Below are positions 26,706 to 34,690 of a DNA stretch of 64,000 bases, one piece after another. Below the pieces are notes generated by a model, which searched no databases, had not been told where the DNA came from, and was given only the letters and a program-made list of their open reading frames with translations. The position numbers were made by a program, and so were the translations under genes. Source of the DNA: Mesorhizobium loti (GTDB taxonomy: Bacteria; Pseudomonadota; Alphaproteobacteria; Rhizobiales; Rhizobiaceae); assembly GCA_002356515.1 (NCBI GenBank), contig AP017605.1, positions 3,481,001-3,545,000 on the forward strand, written 5' to 3'. The first letter of the stretch is position 1; the number at the start of each line of letters is the position of its first letter.

Positions 26706-28325
26706 ATGAAAGCTTGGGACGCGATCATCATCGGCGGCGGACATAACGGCCTGGTCAATGCCTGCTATCTGCAGCGCGCCGGGCTCGACGTGCTGGTAGT
26801 TGAGAAGAACGACTGGGTCGGGGGCGCAGCCACCAGCCGCGAGCTGACACCGGGTTTCCTCTACTCCAACTGCTCCTATGTCTGCTCGCTGTTCCGCCCG
26901 GAAATCATGCGCGACCTCGAACTGCCGCGCTTTGGCCTGCAGGTCATTTCCTATGAGGGCGGCGCGGTGTTCACTCGCGACGGCGACTATCTCGCCAACT
27001 ACCGCGACCATGATGCGCACCGGCGCGAATTCGCCCGCTTCTCCAGGCGCGATGCCGAAGCCTATGACCGCTACGCCCGCGACGTGACGCGGCAGTGCCG
27101 CTTCATCCAGCCGCTATTGATGCGCACCGCGCCCGACCCGACCAGCCTCAAGCCGCGCGACCTTGGCGAGCTTCTCTATCTCGGCAAGAAATTCGCCGGC
27201 CTGTCGGCGGAAGAAATGGCACTGACATTGCGCTTCTGGACCATGTCGATCTCGGAATTCCTCGACGAATATTTCGAGACCGACGTCATCAAGGCTAACT
27301 TCGCTTTGTCCGGCATCATCGGCACCGCGCTCGGACCGATGTCGCCCGGCACGGCTTACGTGCTGCTGCACCATTATATGGGCGAGGTCGACGGCTCGGT
27401 CGGCGCATGGGGCTATGCACGCGGCGGCATGGGCGCGGTCACCAAGGCGCTGGCCGCGTCGTTCAAAGCCTCGGGCGGCACCATCCGCACCGGCGCCGAG
27501 GTCGACCATGTGCTGGTGACCAGAGGCAAGGCCAAGGGCGTGGTGCTGGCCGGCGGCGAGGAGATCTACGGCAAACTCGTCGTCTCCAACGCCGACGTCA
27601 AACGCACCTTCCTGAAGCTGGTCGAGGAAAAGGAACTGCCCGACATTTTCCTGCGCCGGGTGAAGAACTTCAAGATCCGCGGCTCCTCCGGCAAGGTCAA
27701 CATCGCGCTCGATTCGCTGCCGGAATTCCCGGCACTGCCGAAGGACTCGCCGGTCTATCGCGGCGACATGCATTTTACCGATTCGATGGAGCGCATGGAG
27801 CGCGCCTATGATGACTGGAAGGCCGGGCGCTGGTCGGCCGATCCTTTCCTCGACATGGTCATCCCGACCACGCTCGACCCGACCATGGCGCCGCCCGGCA
27901 AGCACTTCATGAGTTGCTTCGTGCAATACGCGCCGCCCAAGGTGAATGGCCGCGAATGGACCGATGCCGACCGCGACGGTTTCGCCGAAAGCGTGATTAC
28001 GCAAATCGCCGAGTACTCGCCGGGCTTCCGCGACCGCATCGTCCATATGGAAGTGCGCACACCGCGCGAGATCGAGGCCGAGGTCGGCCTGACCGAAGGC
28101 AATATTTTCCAGGGCGAGCTGACCTTCGACCAGTTGCTGTTCAACCGTCCGGTGCCGGGCTATGCGCAGTACCGCTCGCCGGTCGGCGGGCTCTATATGT
28201 GCGGTTCCTCGACCCACCCCGGCGGCGGTGTCATGGGTCCGCCCGGCCGCAATGCCGCCGCCGAGATCCTGCGCGATCTCGCCAAATCCACCTCGCACAT
28301 GAGCCCTGCCCATGACGTCATTTGA
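26706..28325 (+). CDS. FAD-dependent oxidoreductase of the COG1233/phytoene-desaturase-like superfamily, copy 1
   Basis: This 539-residue flavoprotein has the FAD-binding start DAIIIGGGHNGLVNACYLQRAG, then EKNDWVGGAATSRELTPGF, and a C-terminal FAD-proximal PVGGLYMCGSSTHPGGGVMG. COG1233 proteins are often annotated as carotenoid desaturases by similarity, but this cluster has no carotenoid gene. The neighbours (GcvT-like, amine oxidase) suggest oxidation of an amine or polyol side chain (inference). ATG 26706 matches the family start; its binding site is weak. The 3' end overlaps the next gene by 14 bases. The two proteins may form a heterodimer. Confidence 0.88.
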   Translation: MKAWDAIIIGGGHNGLVNACYLQRAGLDVLVVEKNDWVGGAATSRELTPGFLYSNCSYVCSLFRPEIMRDLELPRFGLQVISYEGGAVFTRDGDYLANYRDHDAHRREFARFSRRDAEAYDRYARDVTRQCRFIQPLLMRTAPDPTSLKPRDLGELLYLGKKFAGLSAEEMALTLRFWTMSISEFLDEYFETDVIKANFALSGIIGTALGPMSPGTAYVLLHHYMGEVDGSVGAWGYARGGMGAVTKALAASFKASGGTIRTGAEVDHVLVTRGKAKGVVLAGGEEIYGKLVVSNADVKRTFLKLVEEKELPDIFLRRVKNFKIRGSSGKVNIALDSLPEFPALPKDSPVYRGDMHFTDSMERMERAYDDWKAGRWSADPFLDMVIPTTLDPTMAPPGKHFMSCFVQYAPPKVNGREWTDADRDGFAESVITQIAEYSPGFRDRIVHMEVRTPREIEAEVGLTEGNIFQGELTFDQLLFNRPVPGYAQYRSPVGGLYMCGSSTHPGGGVMGPPGRNAAAEILRDLAKSTSHMSPAHDVI

Positions 28326-29877
28326 TGCAATCGTCGTCGGCGGCGGCCACAACGGCCTCGTCGCTGCCGCCACGCTGGCCAAAGCCGGCCGCAAGGTGCT
28401 GGTGCTGGAAGCGGGCAGCGAAGTTGGCGGCGCCGCGCGCACCGAGGAATTCGCCCCGGGCTTTCGCGTCTCGTCGATCGCTCACGTGCTGAACCGGCTG
28501 CATCCCGATGTGGTGAAGACGCTGGACCTGGAAAAGCATGGGCTAAAAGTAGCCCGCGCCGACTTCCTGCCTTCGGTAGCGCTGTCGAAAGACGGCCCAT
28601 CACTTATGCTGCATGGTGCCTATGGCGAGGTTCTGACCGGCGCCAGCTCTTCGGAACAGTCGGCCTGGAAGGAATTGCGTGCGCAATTGCTGCGCTATGC
28701 CGGCATCCTGAAGCCCTTCCTCTCCCGCCGGGCGCCCGATCTCGCCGGCATGTCGCTGTTGGAGACCGCGGCCCTCGGCCAGACCGCGCTGGCGCTGAAG
28801 AAGCTCGGCAAGGAAGACATGCGCGACTTCCTGCGCGTGCTGTTGATGAACGTCGCCGACCTGCTCGACGAACAGCTTGAAGATATCAGGCTGAAGGGCC
28901 TGCTCGCCTTCGACGCGACGCTCGGCAGCCATCTCGGCCCGCGCTCACCGACCTCGCTGCTGGGTCTCTACTATCGCCTGGCTGGCGAGACCGGCGGAGC
29001 ATCTGGCGCTCAAATGCTGCCGAAGGGCGGCATGGGCGCCGTCGTCGCCGCCGTCCGCGCCGCGGCGGAAAAGGCCGGCGTCACCATCCGCACATCGGTT
29101 ACCGCAGCAAAAATCATCGTCGAGAAAGGCCGCGCCGTCGGCGTCGCGCTCGACACGGGCGAGGAGTTGCGCGCCAGGACTGTCGTCTCGGCCATCAATC
29201 CGGCGACCACCTTTCTCGAACTCGTCGGCCCGCGCGAGATCGACACCGGCTTCCTGCGCAAGGTGAAAAACATCCGCATGAAGGGCGATGCCGCCAAGCT
29301 TCATCTGGCGCTCGACCGGCCGCCGCAATTCACCGGCGCCGATGCCGCGGCTCACAAGGGCCGGCTTGTCATCGCGCCCTCGCTCGATGATGTCGAGCGC
29401 GCCTTCAACCCATGCAAGTATGGCGAATTCTCACCCGAGCCGGTGATGGAGATCACACTGCCCAGCCTTGCCGATCCGACGCTTGCACCCGACGGCGCCT
29501 GCGTGCTTTCGGCCGTGGTGCAATATGCGCCCTATGCGCTGAAGCAGGGCTGGGATGCAGGCAGGCCTGAATTCCTCAAGGCGATCATGGCCCAGCTCGA
29601 GGCCTATGCGCCCGGCATCGGCAAGAGCGTCGTCCATGCCGAGCTTCTGACGCCGGCCGATATCGAGACGCGCTACCGCATGCCCGGCGGCCACTGGCAC
29701 CATGGAGAATTGCAGGCCGACCAGATGCTGATCTCGCGGCCCGTCTCCGGCTGGTCGGGCTACGACACGCCGCTCGAAGGCCTGTTCATGGCCGGCGCCG
29801 GCTCACATCCCGGTGGCGGTGTCTCCGGCGCGCCCGGCTTGAACGCCGCGCGACGCATCATTGCGATGAAGGGATAG
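28312..29877 (+). CDS. FAD-dependent oxidoreductase of the COG1233/phytoene-desaturase-like superfamily, copy 2
   Basis: This 521-residue flavoprotein is a diverged paralogue of the preceding gene. It has FDAIVVGGGHNGLVAAATLA, EAGSEVGGAARTEEFAPGF, a central QMLPKGGMGAVVAAVRAAA that corresponds to YARGGMGAVTKALAA in copy 1, and PLEGLFMAGAGSHPGGGVSG near the end. ATG 28312 lies inside the end of copy 1, so the two are coupled. Tandem paralogues in this configuration argue for a two-subunit or two-step oxidation. The GcvT-like gene begins four bases after its stop. Confidence 0.88.
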   Translation: MTSFDAIVVGGGHNGLVAAATLAKAGRKVLVLEAGSEVGGAARTEEFAPGFRVSSIAHVLNRLHPDVVKTLDLEKHGLKVARADFLPSVALSKDGPSLMLHGAYGEVLTGASSSEQSAWKELRAQLLRYAGILKPFLSRRAPDLAGMSLLETAALGQTALALKKLGKEDMRDFLRVLLMNVADLLDEQLEDIRLKGLLAFDATLGSHLGPRSPTSLLGLYYRLAGETGGASGAQMLPKGGMGAVVAAVRAAAEKAGVTIRTSVTAAKIIVEKGRAVGVALDTGEELRARTVVSAINPATTFLELVGPREIDTGFLRKVKNIRMKGDAAKLHLALDRPPQFTGADAAAHKGRLVIAPSLDDVERAFNPCKYGEFSPEPVMEITLPSLADPTLAPDGACVLSAVVQYAPYALKQGWDAGRPEFLKAIMAQLEAYAPGIGKSVVHAELLTPADIETRYRMPGGHWHHGELQADQMLISRPVSGWSGYDTPLEGLFMAGAGSHPGGGVSGAPGLNAARRIIAMKG

Positions 29878-29880
29878 GCC

Positions 29881-31140
29881 ATGACCCAGGCAACCAGGAA
29901 GAAGCCCGTTGCAAAGACGCCCGATGTGGCCGTTTCCACTCGCATCGCCGCGCAATCACATTTCCGCACGCTGCGCCTCGGCACGCCGTTCCAGCCGCGT
30001 CTCGACGCGCTGGCCAAAACCCAGGATTGGTACAATTGGGCCGGCTACCGCGCGCCGCATTCGCTGTGGGACGAGGAGCTGGAATATTTCGCCATTCGCA
30101 GCCAAGCGGCTTTGTTCGACATCTCACCGATGACCAAATACCGGATCGAGGGGCCGGATGCCGAGGCCTTCCTCGATCGTGTCACGCTGCGCGATGTCAC
30201 CAAGCTCAGGCCCGGCCGCGTCCATTACACGGCGTGGTGCGACGACGAAGGTTTTGTCCTCGACGACGGCACGCTGTTCAGGCTCTCACCGATACGCTTT
30301 CGGCTGTGCTCACAGGAACGGCATCTGCCGTGGCTGCTCGACAGTGCCATCGGATTCGATGTGACGGTCGAGGAAGAAACCGAGGCCGTCGCAGGGCTCG
30401 CCTTGCAAGGGCCAACCTCCTTCGCCGTGCTGCGCGATGCCGGCTTCGCCGGCGTCGACAATCTCAAGATCTTCGACCTAGGCGAGTTCGCCCATGATGG
30501 CGGCACTGTCACCATCTCGCGCACCGGCTTCACCGGCGACCTCGGCTATGAACTCTTCGTGCCGGCCGACAAGGCGCTGAGCCTGTGGGACCGGCTGATG
30601 ACGGCGGGCGAGCTGCGCGGCATCCGCGCCATCGGCTACACCGCACTCAATCGTGCCCGGCTCGAGGCCGGGCTGATCGTCGCCAATGCCGACTTCACCA
30701 CCGCCGAACATGCCATCCGCACCGACCGCTTGCGCAGGCCCGACGAGATCGGCCTCGGTTTCATGGTCGATCCGGAAAAAGGCCATTTCAACGGCCGCCG
30801 CGCCATTCTCGAAGCGCGTGCCAAACGCAAGCTGCGCCAAGTGCTGGTTGGGCTGGAGATCGAAGGCAACATCCCGGCCGAACACGCCATCGTCTACTAC
30901 AAGAAAAGCCAGGAGATCGGCCTGGTCAGCGCCGCCATGTGGTCGCCAATGGCCAAGCGCAACATCGCCATCGCCTCGCTGGCGCGGCCCTATGGTGATA
31001 CTGTCGTGGAAGACCTCTGGGTGGAGATCTACGCCATGCGCGAGCTGCAGTACCAGAAGCTGATGAAGCGGGCCAAGGTGGTGGCGCGGCCCTTCATCAA
31101 ACTCGACCGCCGCACCGCCAATCCGCCGGCGGATTTCTGA
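29881..31140 (+). CDS. GcvT-like aminomethyltransferase family protein (folate-dependent demethylase candidate)
   Basis: This 419-residue protein has the GcvT fold: AALFDISPMTKYRIEGPDAEAFL near residue 80, LALQGPTSFAVL, ISRTGFTGDLGYELFVP, and the family tail GLEIEGNIPAEHAIVYY to LVSAAMWSPMAKRNIAIASL. GcvT relatives (glycine cleavage T-protein, DmdA, LigM, dimethylglycine oxidase C-domain) pass one-carbon units to tetrahydrofolate. There is no GcvH or GcvP nearby, so it is not the glycine cleavage system. Demethylation of the cluster's substrate, giving methyl- or methylene-THF, is the likely role (inference). The first 25 residues are a Lys/Thr-rich extension. Confidence 0.87.
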   Translation: MTQATRKKPVAKTPDVAVSTRIAAQSHFRTLRLGTPFQPRLDALAKTQDWYNWAGYRAPHSLWDEELEYFAIRSQAALFDISPMTKYRIEGPDAEAFLDRVTLRDVTKLRPGRVHYTAWCDDEGFVLDDGTLFRLSPIRFRLCSQERHLPWLLDSAIGFDVTVEEETEAVAGLALQGPTSFAVLRDAGFAGVDNLKIFDLGEFAHDGGTVTISRTGFTGDLGYELFVPADKALSLWDRLMTAGELRGIRAIGYTALNRARLEAGLIVANADFTTAEHAIRTDRLRRPDEIGLGFMVDPEKGHFNGRRAILEARAKRKLRQVLVGLEIEGNIPAEHAIVYYKKSQEIGLVSAAMWSPMAKRNIAIASLARPYGDTVVEDLWVEIYAMRELQYQKLMKRAKVVARPFIKLDRRTANPPADF

Positions 31141-31142
31141 CC

Positions 31143-31388
31143 ATGGCCGACGAAGCGCAGCTGGAGGTCGCCGAGCAGTGGGAGCTGGTCAACACGCCGC
31201 TCGGCGAGAAATGGTCCGGCCGCACGCGCTATGCCGCCGCCATGTTCTTCTACAAGCGCGACGAGATGAGTGCCGAGACACTCGAAGTCTACCGCATCTG
31301 TGCACGGCTCGATTCAGAGAACCCGCTGCCGATCATCCGCGACCGCGGCGTCGGCAAGGACTGGCTGAAAAGGATGGGTTTCGAGTAG
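31143..31388 (+). CDS. Small 81-residue protein of unknown function, operon partner of the GcvT-like enzyme
   Basis: The protein starts MADEAQLEVAEQWELVNTPL two bases after the GcvT-like stop and ends RGVGKDWLKRMGFE. It has no membrane segment or cysteines and is rich in charged and aromatic residues (YAAAMFFYKRDEMSAETLEVYR). I recognise no family. The tight spacing at the end of a four-gene operon suggests a subunit or assembly factor for the flavoprotein or GcvT-like complex. The small subunit of a multi-subunit amine oxidase would be of similar size (inference). Confidence 0.75.
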   Translation: MADEAQLEVAEQWELVNTPLGEKWSGRTRYAAAMFFYKRDEMSAETLEVYRICARLDSENPLPIIRDRGVGKDWLKRMGFE

Positions 31389-31398
31389 CGCCTGCGCG

Positions 31399-32457
31399 TT
31401 ATCCAATGGTTCTTTCGAGCATGCTCAACCAATTGCGGTAAGCGATCTTCTCGATCAGCGCCTGGCCGAAACCACGCGCGGCCAGCGCATCGATCAGTTT
31501 CGGCAGGCCGGCGACGTCGCCGATGACGGCCGGGATCATCGCGCCGTCGAAATCCGAACCGAGACCGACGCCGTCCTCGCCCAGCGCCTGCAGCAGGGAA
31601 TCGACATGGCGCACCATGATGTCGAGGCTGGTGTCGGCATTCATGCGGCCGTCCTCGCGCAGGAAGCCGGTGGCGAAGTTCAGCCCCACCATGCCGCCGG
31701 ACTCGCGTATGGCGCCGAGTTGCCAGTCGGTGAGATTGCGCGAATGGGTGCAGAGCGCATGCACGTTGGAGTGGGTGGCGACCAGCGGCGCGTCGCTGAG
31801 ACCGGCGACATCGCGAAAACCCTTCTCGTTGAGATGCGAAAGATCGATCATGATCTTCAGTTCGTTGCACGCCTTGACCAGCGCCTTGCCGGCATCGGTC
31901 AGCCCTGGGCCGGTGTCCGGCGAGGATGGAAAGCGGAACGGCACGCCGTTGCCGAAGGCGTTCGGCCGGCTCCAGACGATGCCGAGCGAGCGCAGGCCGG
32001 CGGCATGCAGCACGTCGAGCATGGTGAGTTCAGGATCGATCGCCTCGACGCCTTCGATGTGGAACACCGCGGCGATCGTGCCTTTGGCCATGGCGTTGCG
32101 CACATCGCCGGCAGTGCGGCAGACGGCAAGCGCCCCGGCCCGTTCCAGCCGAAACAGGATCGAGGCCATGGCGATCGTCGAGTTGAGCGCATCGGCGCGC
32201 GGCACCTCCGGCGGCAGTGGCTCGCTGTCGCTCGGCGCCAAGGGCACGGCGCTGCGCCTGGCCTTCTCGACGGGCGGTGGGAAGATGGCGAACATGCCGC
32301 CGGCGAAGCCGCCCGCCTTGGCGCGCGGCACGTCGATATGACCGCCCGACTGGCCTTCGACGAACAGCTTTTCGACGTCCCTGTCCTTCGACTGATACAG
32401 CCTGAGCAGCGTATCATTGTGGCCGTCGAAGACGGGGACGAGGTCGGTTTCGGTCAT
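31399..32457 (-). CDS. Membrane (renal-type) dipeptidase, peptidase family M19
   Basis: This 352-residue zinc amidohydrolase of the M19 family has the metal motif VFDGHNDTLL at the start (H-x-D). The bridging Glu lies in AAVFHIEGVEAID, further His ligands in IDLSHLNEKGF and VATHSNVHAL, and a late active-site stretch reads GLGSDFDGAMIP. Bacterial members hydrolyse dipeptides or similar amides. In pseudomonads an M19 gene accompanies the betaine/dimethylglycine catabolic genes, which fits this setting (from memory). It converges on the 81-residue gene with ten bases between. ATG 32457 lacks a clear binding site; GTG 32487 is the alternative. Confidence 0.88.
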   Translation of the reverse strand: MTETDLVPVFDGHNDTLLRLYQSKDRDVEKLFVEGQSGGHIDVPRAKAGGFAGGMFAIFPPPVEKARRSAVPLAPSDSEPLPPEVPRADALNSTIAMASILFRLERAGALAVCRTAGDVRNAMAKGTIAAVFHIEGVEAIDPELTMLDVLHAAGLRSLGIVWSRPNAFGNGVPFRFPSSPDTGPGLTDAGKALVKACNELKIMIDLSHLNEKGFRDVAGLSDAPLVATHSNVHALCTHSRNLTDWQLGAIRESGGMVGLNFATGFLREDGRMNADTSLDIMVRHVDSLLQALGEDGVGLGSDFDGAMIPAVIGDVAGLPKLIDALAARGFGQALIEKIAYRNWLSMLERTIG

Positions 32458-32498
32458 CAGGGGATCATTCGGTTCGTTTGTCGGCACGGCGAGATATC

Positions 32499-32515
32499 AT
32501 ATCTAGGCAAGATAT
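32499..32515. promoter_or_regulatory. Inverted repeat upstream of the dipeptidase gene
   Basis: ATATCT-AGGCA-AGATAT, with a further GATATC on both flanks, lies 42 bases before the dipeptidase ATG. It is AT-rich in a GC-rich setting and has the size of a regulator half-site pair. No matching second copy was noticed in the window. Confidence 0.4.
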
Positions 32516-32604
32516 CCGGTCGCGGCAAATGACAAAGCCAGCCGGCAGCGGGGACTGCCCCTTTATCCCCCCGCTGCAGCCTATCGATGAGGGGCCTGCG
32601 CTTC

Positions 32605-32904
32605 CTACTGCTTCAGCACGTCAGCCCATTCCGCGTGGCGGCGGAACTGGGCGTTGGCGAACGGGCAAAGTGGGATGATCTTCTTGCCTGCCGCGCGGGC
32701 ATCCTCCACAGCACGGGTGACGAGCCGAAGCCCGGCACCCTGGCCGCGAAACGCATCCGGCACTTCGGTGTGGTCGATGATGATCTGGTGTTCGCCGATC
32801 TTGGTGAAGGTCATCTCGGCCTCGGCGCCACCAGGTCCGCGCAGTACATAGCGCCCTTTCGAGCCGCGGTCTTCCAGTTCGATTTCAGGCAGTTGGTCGG
32901 GCAT
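32605..32904 (-). CDS. YjdJ-type GNAT N-acetyltransferase-like protein
   Basis: This is a 99-residue minimal GNAT fold. Residues about 40-75 carry IIDHTEVPDAFRGQGAGLRLV, containing the acetyl-CoA pyrophosphate loop R-G-Q-G-A-G, followed by ARAAGKKIIPLCPFANAQF. The length and the IIDHTEV...PLCPF pattern are those of the YjdJ/GATD1-like group (COG2388), whose substrate is not established. It is 11 bases downstream of the hydrolase gene on the same strand, as the last gene of a three-gene unit with the MhqD/MhqO-like pair. Confidence 0.87.
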   Translation of the reverse strand: MPDQLPEIELEDRGSKGRYVLRGPGGAEAEMTFTKIGEHQIIIDHTEVPDAFRGQGAGLRLVTRAVEDARAAGKKIIPLCPFANAQFRRHAEWADVLKQ

Positions 32905-32915
32905 GTCTAAACTCC

Positions 32916-33527
32916 CTAGGCGACCCCGGCGAAAAGCCGCCGGGCTCCTTCGATTTCATTTGGCCGCACCTCGTGCCCGCCTTCGTGCCATTCCACTGTG
33001 ACATCGGCACCGTCTGCACGCAAATAGGCCTCGAGCCGCGTCGTCAGGTTCGGCGGGCAGATCGGATCGCGCTTGCCGGCGGTTAGCAGCATGTGGCGAC
33101 CGGCGAGGCTGCCGTTTACCTGCGGTTCGAACGGGATCAGCGGATGCATCAGCACCGTAGCGTCAAACAGCCCGGGCTCGGCGAACACCACGGACGCCAG
33201 TATGTTGGCGCCGTTGGAATAGCCGAGGCCAAGCACCGCCGAGGGTTTCGCCGCTTCGACATGTGCCTTGACGAATTCAGCCATCTTGCTCGTCCCCCGC
33301 GCCAGGTCGTCCATGTCGTAGACACCCTCGCCGGTGCGGCGAAAGAAGCGCGCCGCGCCATATTCGGACACATCGCCGCGCGGCGAGATGATGGTGGCCT
33401 GGGGCACGAGATCGCGCCCCGGCGACAGAAGCTGGCTCTCGTCACCGCCGGTGCCGTGAAAGACGAAAAGCATGGGGCCGCCCGGCGAACCGGGCAGCAC
33501 TTTGTGGATGTAAGCGTCCTTGCTCAT
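32916..33527 (-). CDS. Alpha/beta hydrolase, MhqD/phospholipase-carboxylesterase-like
   Basis: This 203-residue serine hydrolase has an oxyanion region MLFVFHGTGGDESQLL (about 18-33), the nucleophile elbow GLGYSNGANI with Ser at about residue 104, a late Asp in GKRDPICPP, and the catalytic His in WHEGGHEV. It is a short single-domain enzyme like the carboxylesterase encoded beside ring-cleaving dioxygenases in quinone-resistance operons. The upstream gene is such a dioxygenase, four bases away. Hydrolysis of a ring-opened or conjugated product is inferred. Confidence 0.88.
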   Translation of the reverse strand: MSKDAYIHKVLPGSPGGPMLFVFHGTGGDESQLLSPGRDLVPQATIISPRGDVSEYGAARFFRRTGEGVYDMDDLARGTSKMAEFVKAHVEAAKPSAVLGLGYSNGANILASVVFAEPGLFDATVLMHPLIPFEPQVNGSLAGRHMLLTAGKRDPICPPNLTTRLEAYLRADGADVTVEWHEGGHEVRPNEIEGARRLFAGVA

Positions 33528-33531
33528 GGCC

Positions 33532-34464
33532 TTAGCCTTCCAGCTTCTGCAGATGCTGTTCGAGATAGGGCCGCAAATGCTGGTGCTGCGTCGGCAGCTT
33601 CAGCGCTTCTCCCAGATGCGCGGTGTCCTCATCCCTGTCGAAACCCGGCTCGTTGGTGGCGACTTCGAACAGAACGCCGCCCGGCGTGCGGAAATAGATC
33701 GCCCAGAAATAATCGCGGTCGATCACCGGCGTCACCCCATAGCCCGTATCCATCAGCGCCTTGCGCACTTCGAGCTGCTTGGCGCGGTTCTCGACGGCGA
33801 AGGCGACGTGATGCACCGAGCCGGCGCCGAGATCGGCGAAGGCCGCGGTCGGCAGCGATTCGATGTCGACGACATCGGCGCCATTGCCGTTCTTCACGGC
33901 GAGCCGCCGGACATTGCCTGATTTGTCGACTTCCTCGTAGCCCATGAATTTCAACAGTTCCTCAGTGGCGCCGCCGTCCTTCAGCCTGAGCGAAACCGAG
34001 TGAAAGCCACGGATCGCTTCGTCGGCCGGAACACCGCCTTTCGCCCAGGGCGCGCGGCTATCGGCCTTGTCCTCGACGAGCGCGAAACCGTCGCCGTCCG
34101 GGCCGGCAAAGCTGAGCCGCTTCTCACCAAAACTCTCCTCGCGGGAAACGCCGCTCACGCCTTCGTCGGCGAAGCGCTTTTCCCAATAGGCGAGTGTGCC
34201 TTCCGGCACGGAGTAGACCGTGGTGCCGACTTCGCCGACCCCGTGACGGCCCTTGCCGATGTTGGGAAACGGAAAATAGGTCATCACCGAACCGGGCGTG
34301 CCGGCCTCGTCGCCATAATAGAGGTGGTAGACGTCCGGCGCGTCGAAATTGACTGTCTTTTTGACCCGGCGCAGGCCGAGCTTGTGGGTGAAGAAATCAT
34401 TGTTCTGGCGCGCATCCTTGGCCATCGAGGTGACGTGATGCAGGCCCTTGATCTGGTCGAGCAT
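33532..34464 (-). CDS. Ring-cleaving dioxygenase / glyoxalase-family extradiol enzyme (MhqO-like)
   Basis: This 310-residue protein has two vicinal-oxygen-chelate modules. The first runs LDQIKGLHHVTSMAKDARQN (metal His) to KKTVNFDAPDVYHLYYGDEAGTPGSVMTYFPF. The second has IRGFHSVSLRL, GAGSVHHVAFAVENRAKQLE and GVLFEVATNEPGF (metal Glu). This pattern belongs to the MhqO/MhqA group linked to hydroquinone and methylhydroquinone breakdown. ATG 34464 has AAGGAGCAAGAC upstream. It heads the operon with the hydrolase and acetyltransferase. The 27-bp inverted repeat at 34578 lies upstream, as a regulator site might. Confidence 0.9.
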   Translation of the reverse strand: MLDQIKGLHHVTSMAKDARQNNDFFTHKLGLRRVKKTVNFDAPDVYHLYYGDEAGTPGSVMTYFPFPNIGKGRHGVGEVGTTVYSVPEGTLAYWEKRFADEGVSGVSREESFGEKRLSFAGPDGDGFALVEDKADSRAPWAKGGVPADEAIRGFHSVSLRLKDGGATEELLKFMGYEEVDKSGNVRRLAVKNGNGADVVDIESLPTAAFADLGAGSVHHVAFAVENRAKQLEVRKALMDTGYGVTPVIDRDYFWAIYFRTPGGVLFEVATNEPGFDRDEDTAHLGEALKLPTQHQHLRPYLEQHLQKLEG

Positions 34465-34577
34465 GTCTTGCTCCTTCCCTTGGTGTTTCGTGCGGCCCTT
34501 GCCGCTGTCCACGCCAATATGAGGACACGACCGACTGCGGCAAAGGCGGCAAACACAGAATGGACTGTGCTGTAAAA

Positions 34578-34604
34578 GTGAACAATCAAAAGAGATTTGT
34601 TCAC
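34578..34604. promoter_or_regulatory. Inverted repeat in the dioxygenase/sulfatase divergent region
   Basis: The arms GTGAACAA and TTGTTCAC are perfect and separated by 11 bases. The repeat lies between the MhqO-like gene (minus) and the sulfatase gene (plus), in an AT-rich promoter zone. No MarR or LysR gene is adjacent, so the binding protein is unknown. Its size fits a dimeric regulator. Confidence 0.6.
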
Positions 34605-34690
34605 CAATCGACTAATACGGGCGGTCTTGCGCCCTTGCCGGAAATCGGTTCCATGAGTTGCGTTCGACCATGCAGCGAAAGGTACCACGA

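Noticed and set aside
27114..28442. 442-residue minus-strand frame across the FAD oxidoreductases
   Set aside because: It is antisense to two genes with clear FAD-binding motifs, and its composition is that of a shadow frame.
26706..29877. Carotenoid biosynthesis genes
   Set aside because: The two flavoproteins resemble phytoene desaturases only at superfamily level; there is no phytoene synthase, cyclase or ketolase gene, and they are joined to a GcvT-like gene.
29881..31140. Glycine cleavage system T-protein (gcvT)
   Set aside because: No gcvH or gcvP is adjacent, it carries an N-terminal extension, and its operon partners are flavoproteins, so a different one-carbon substrate is more likely.
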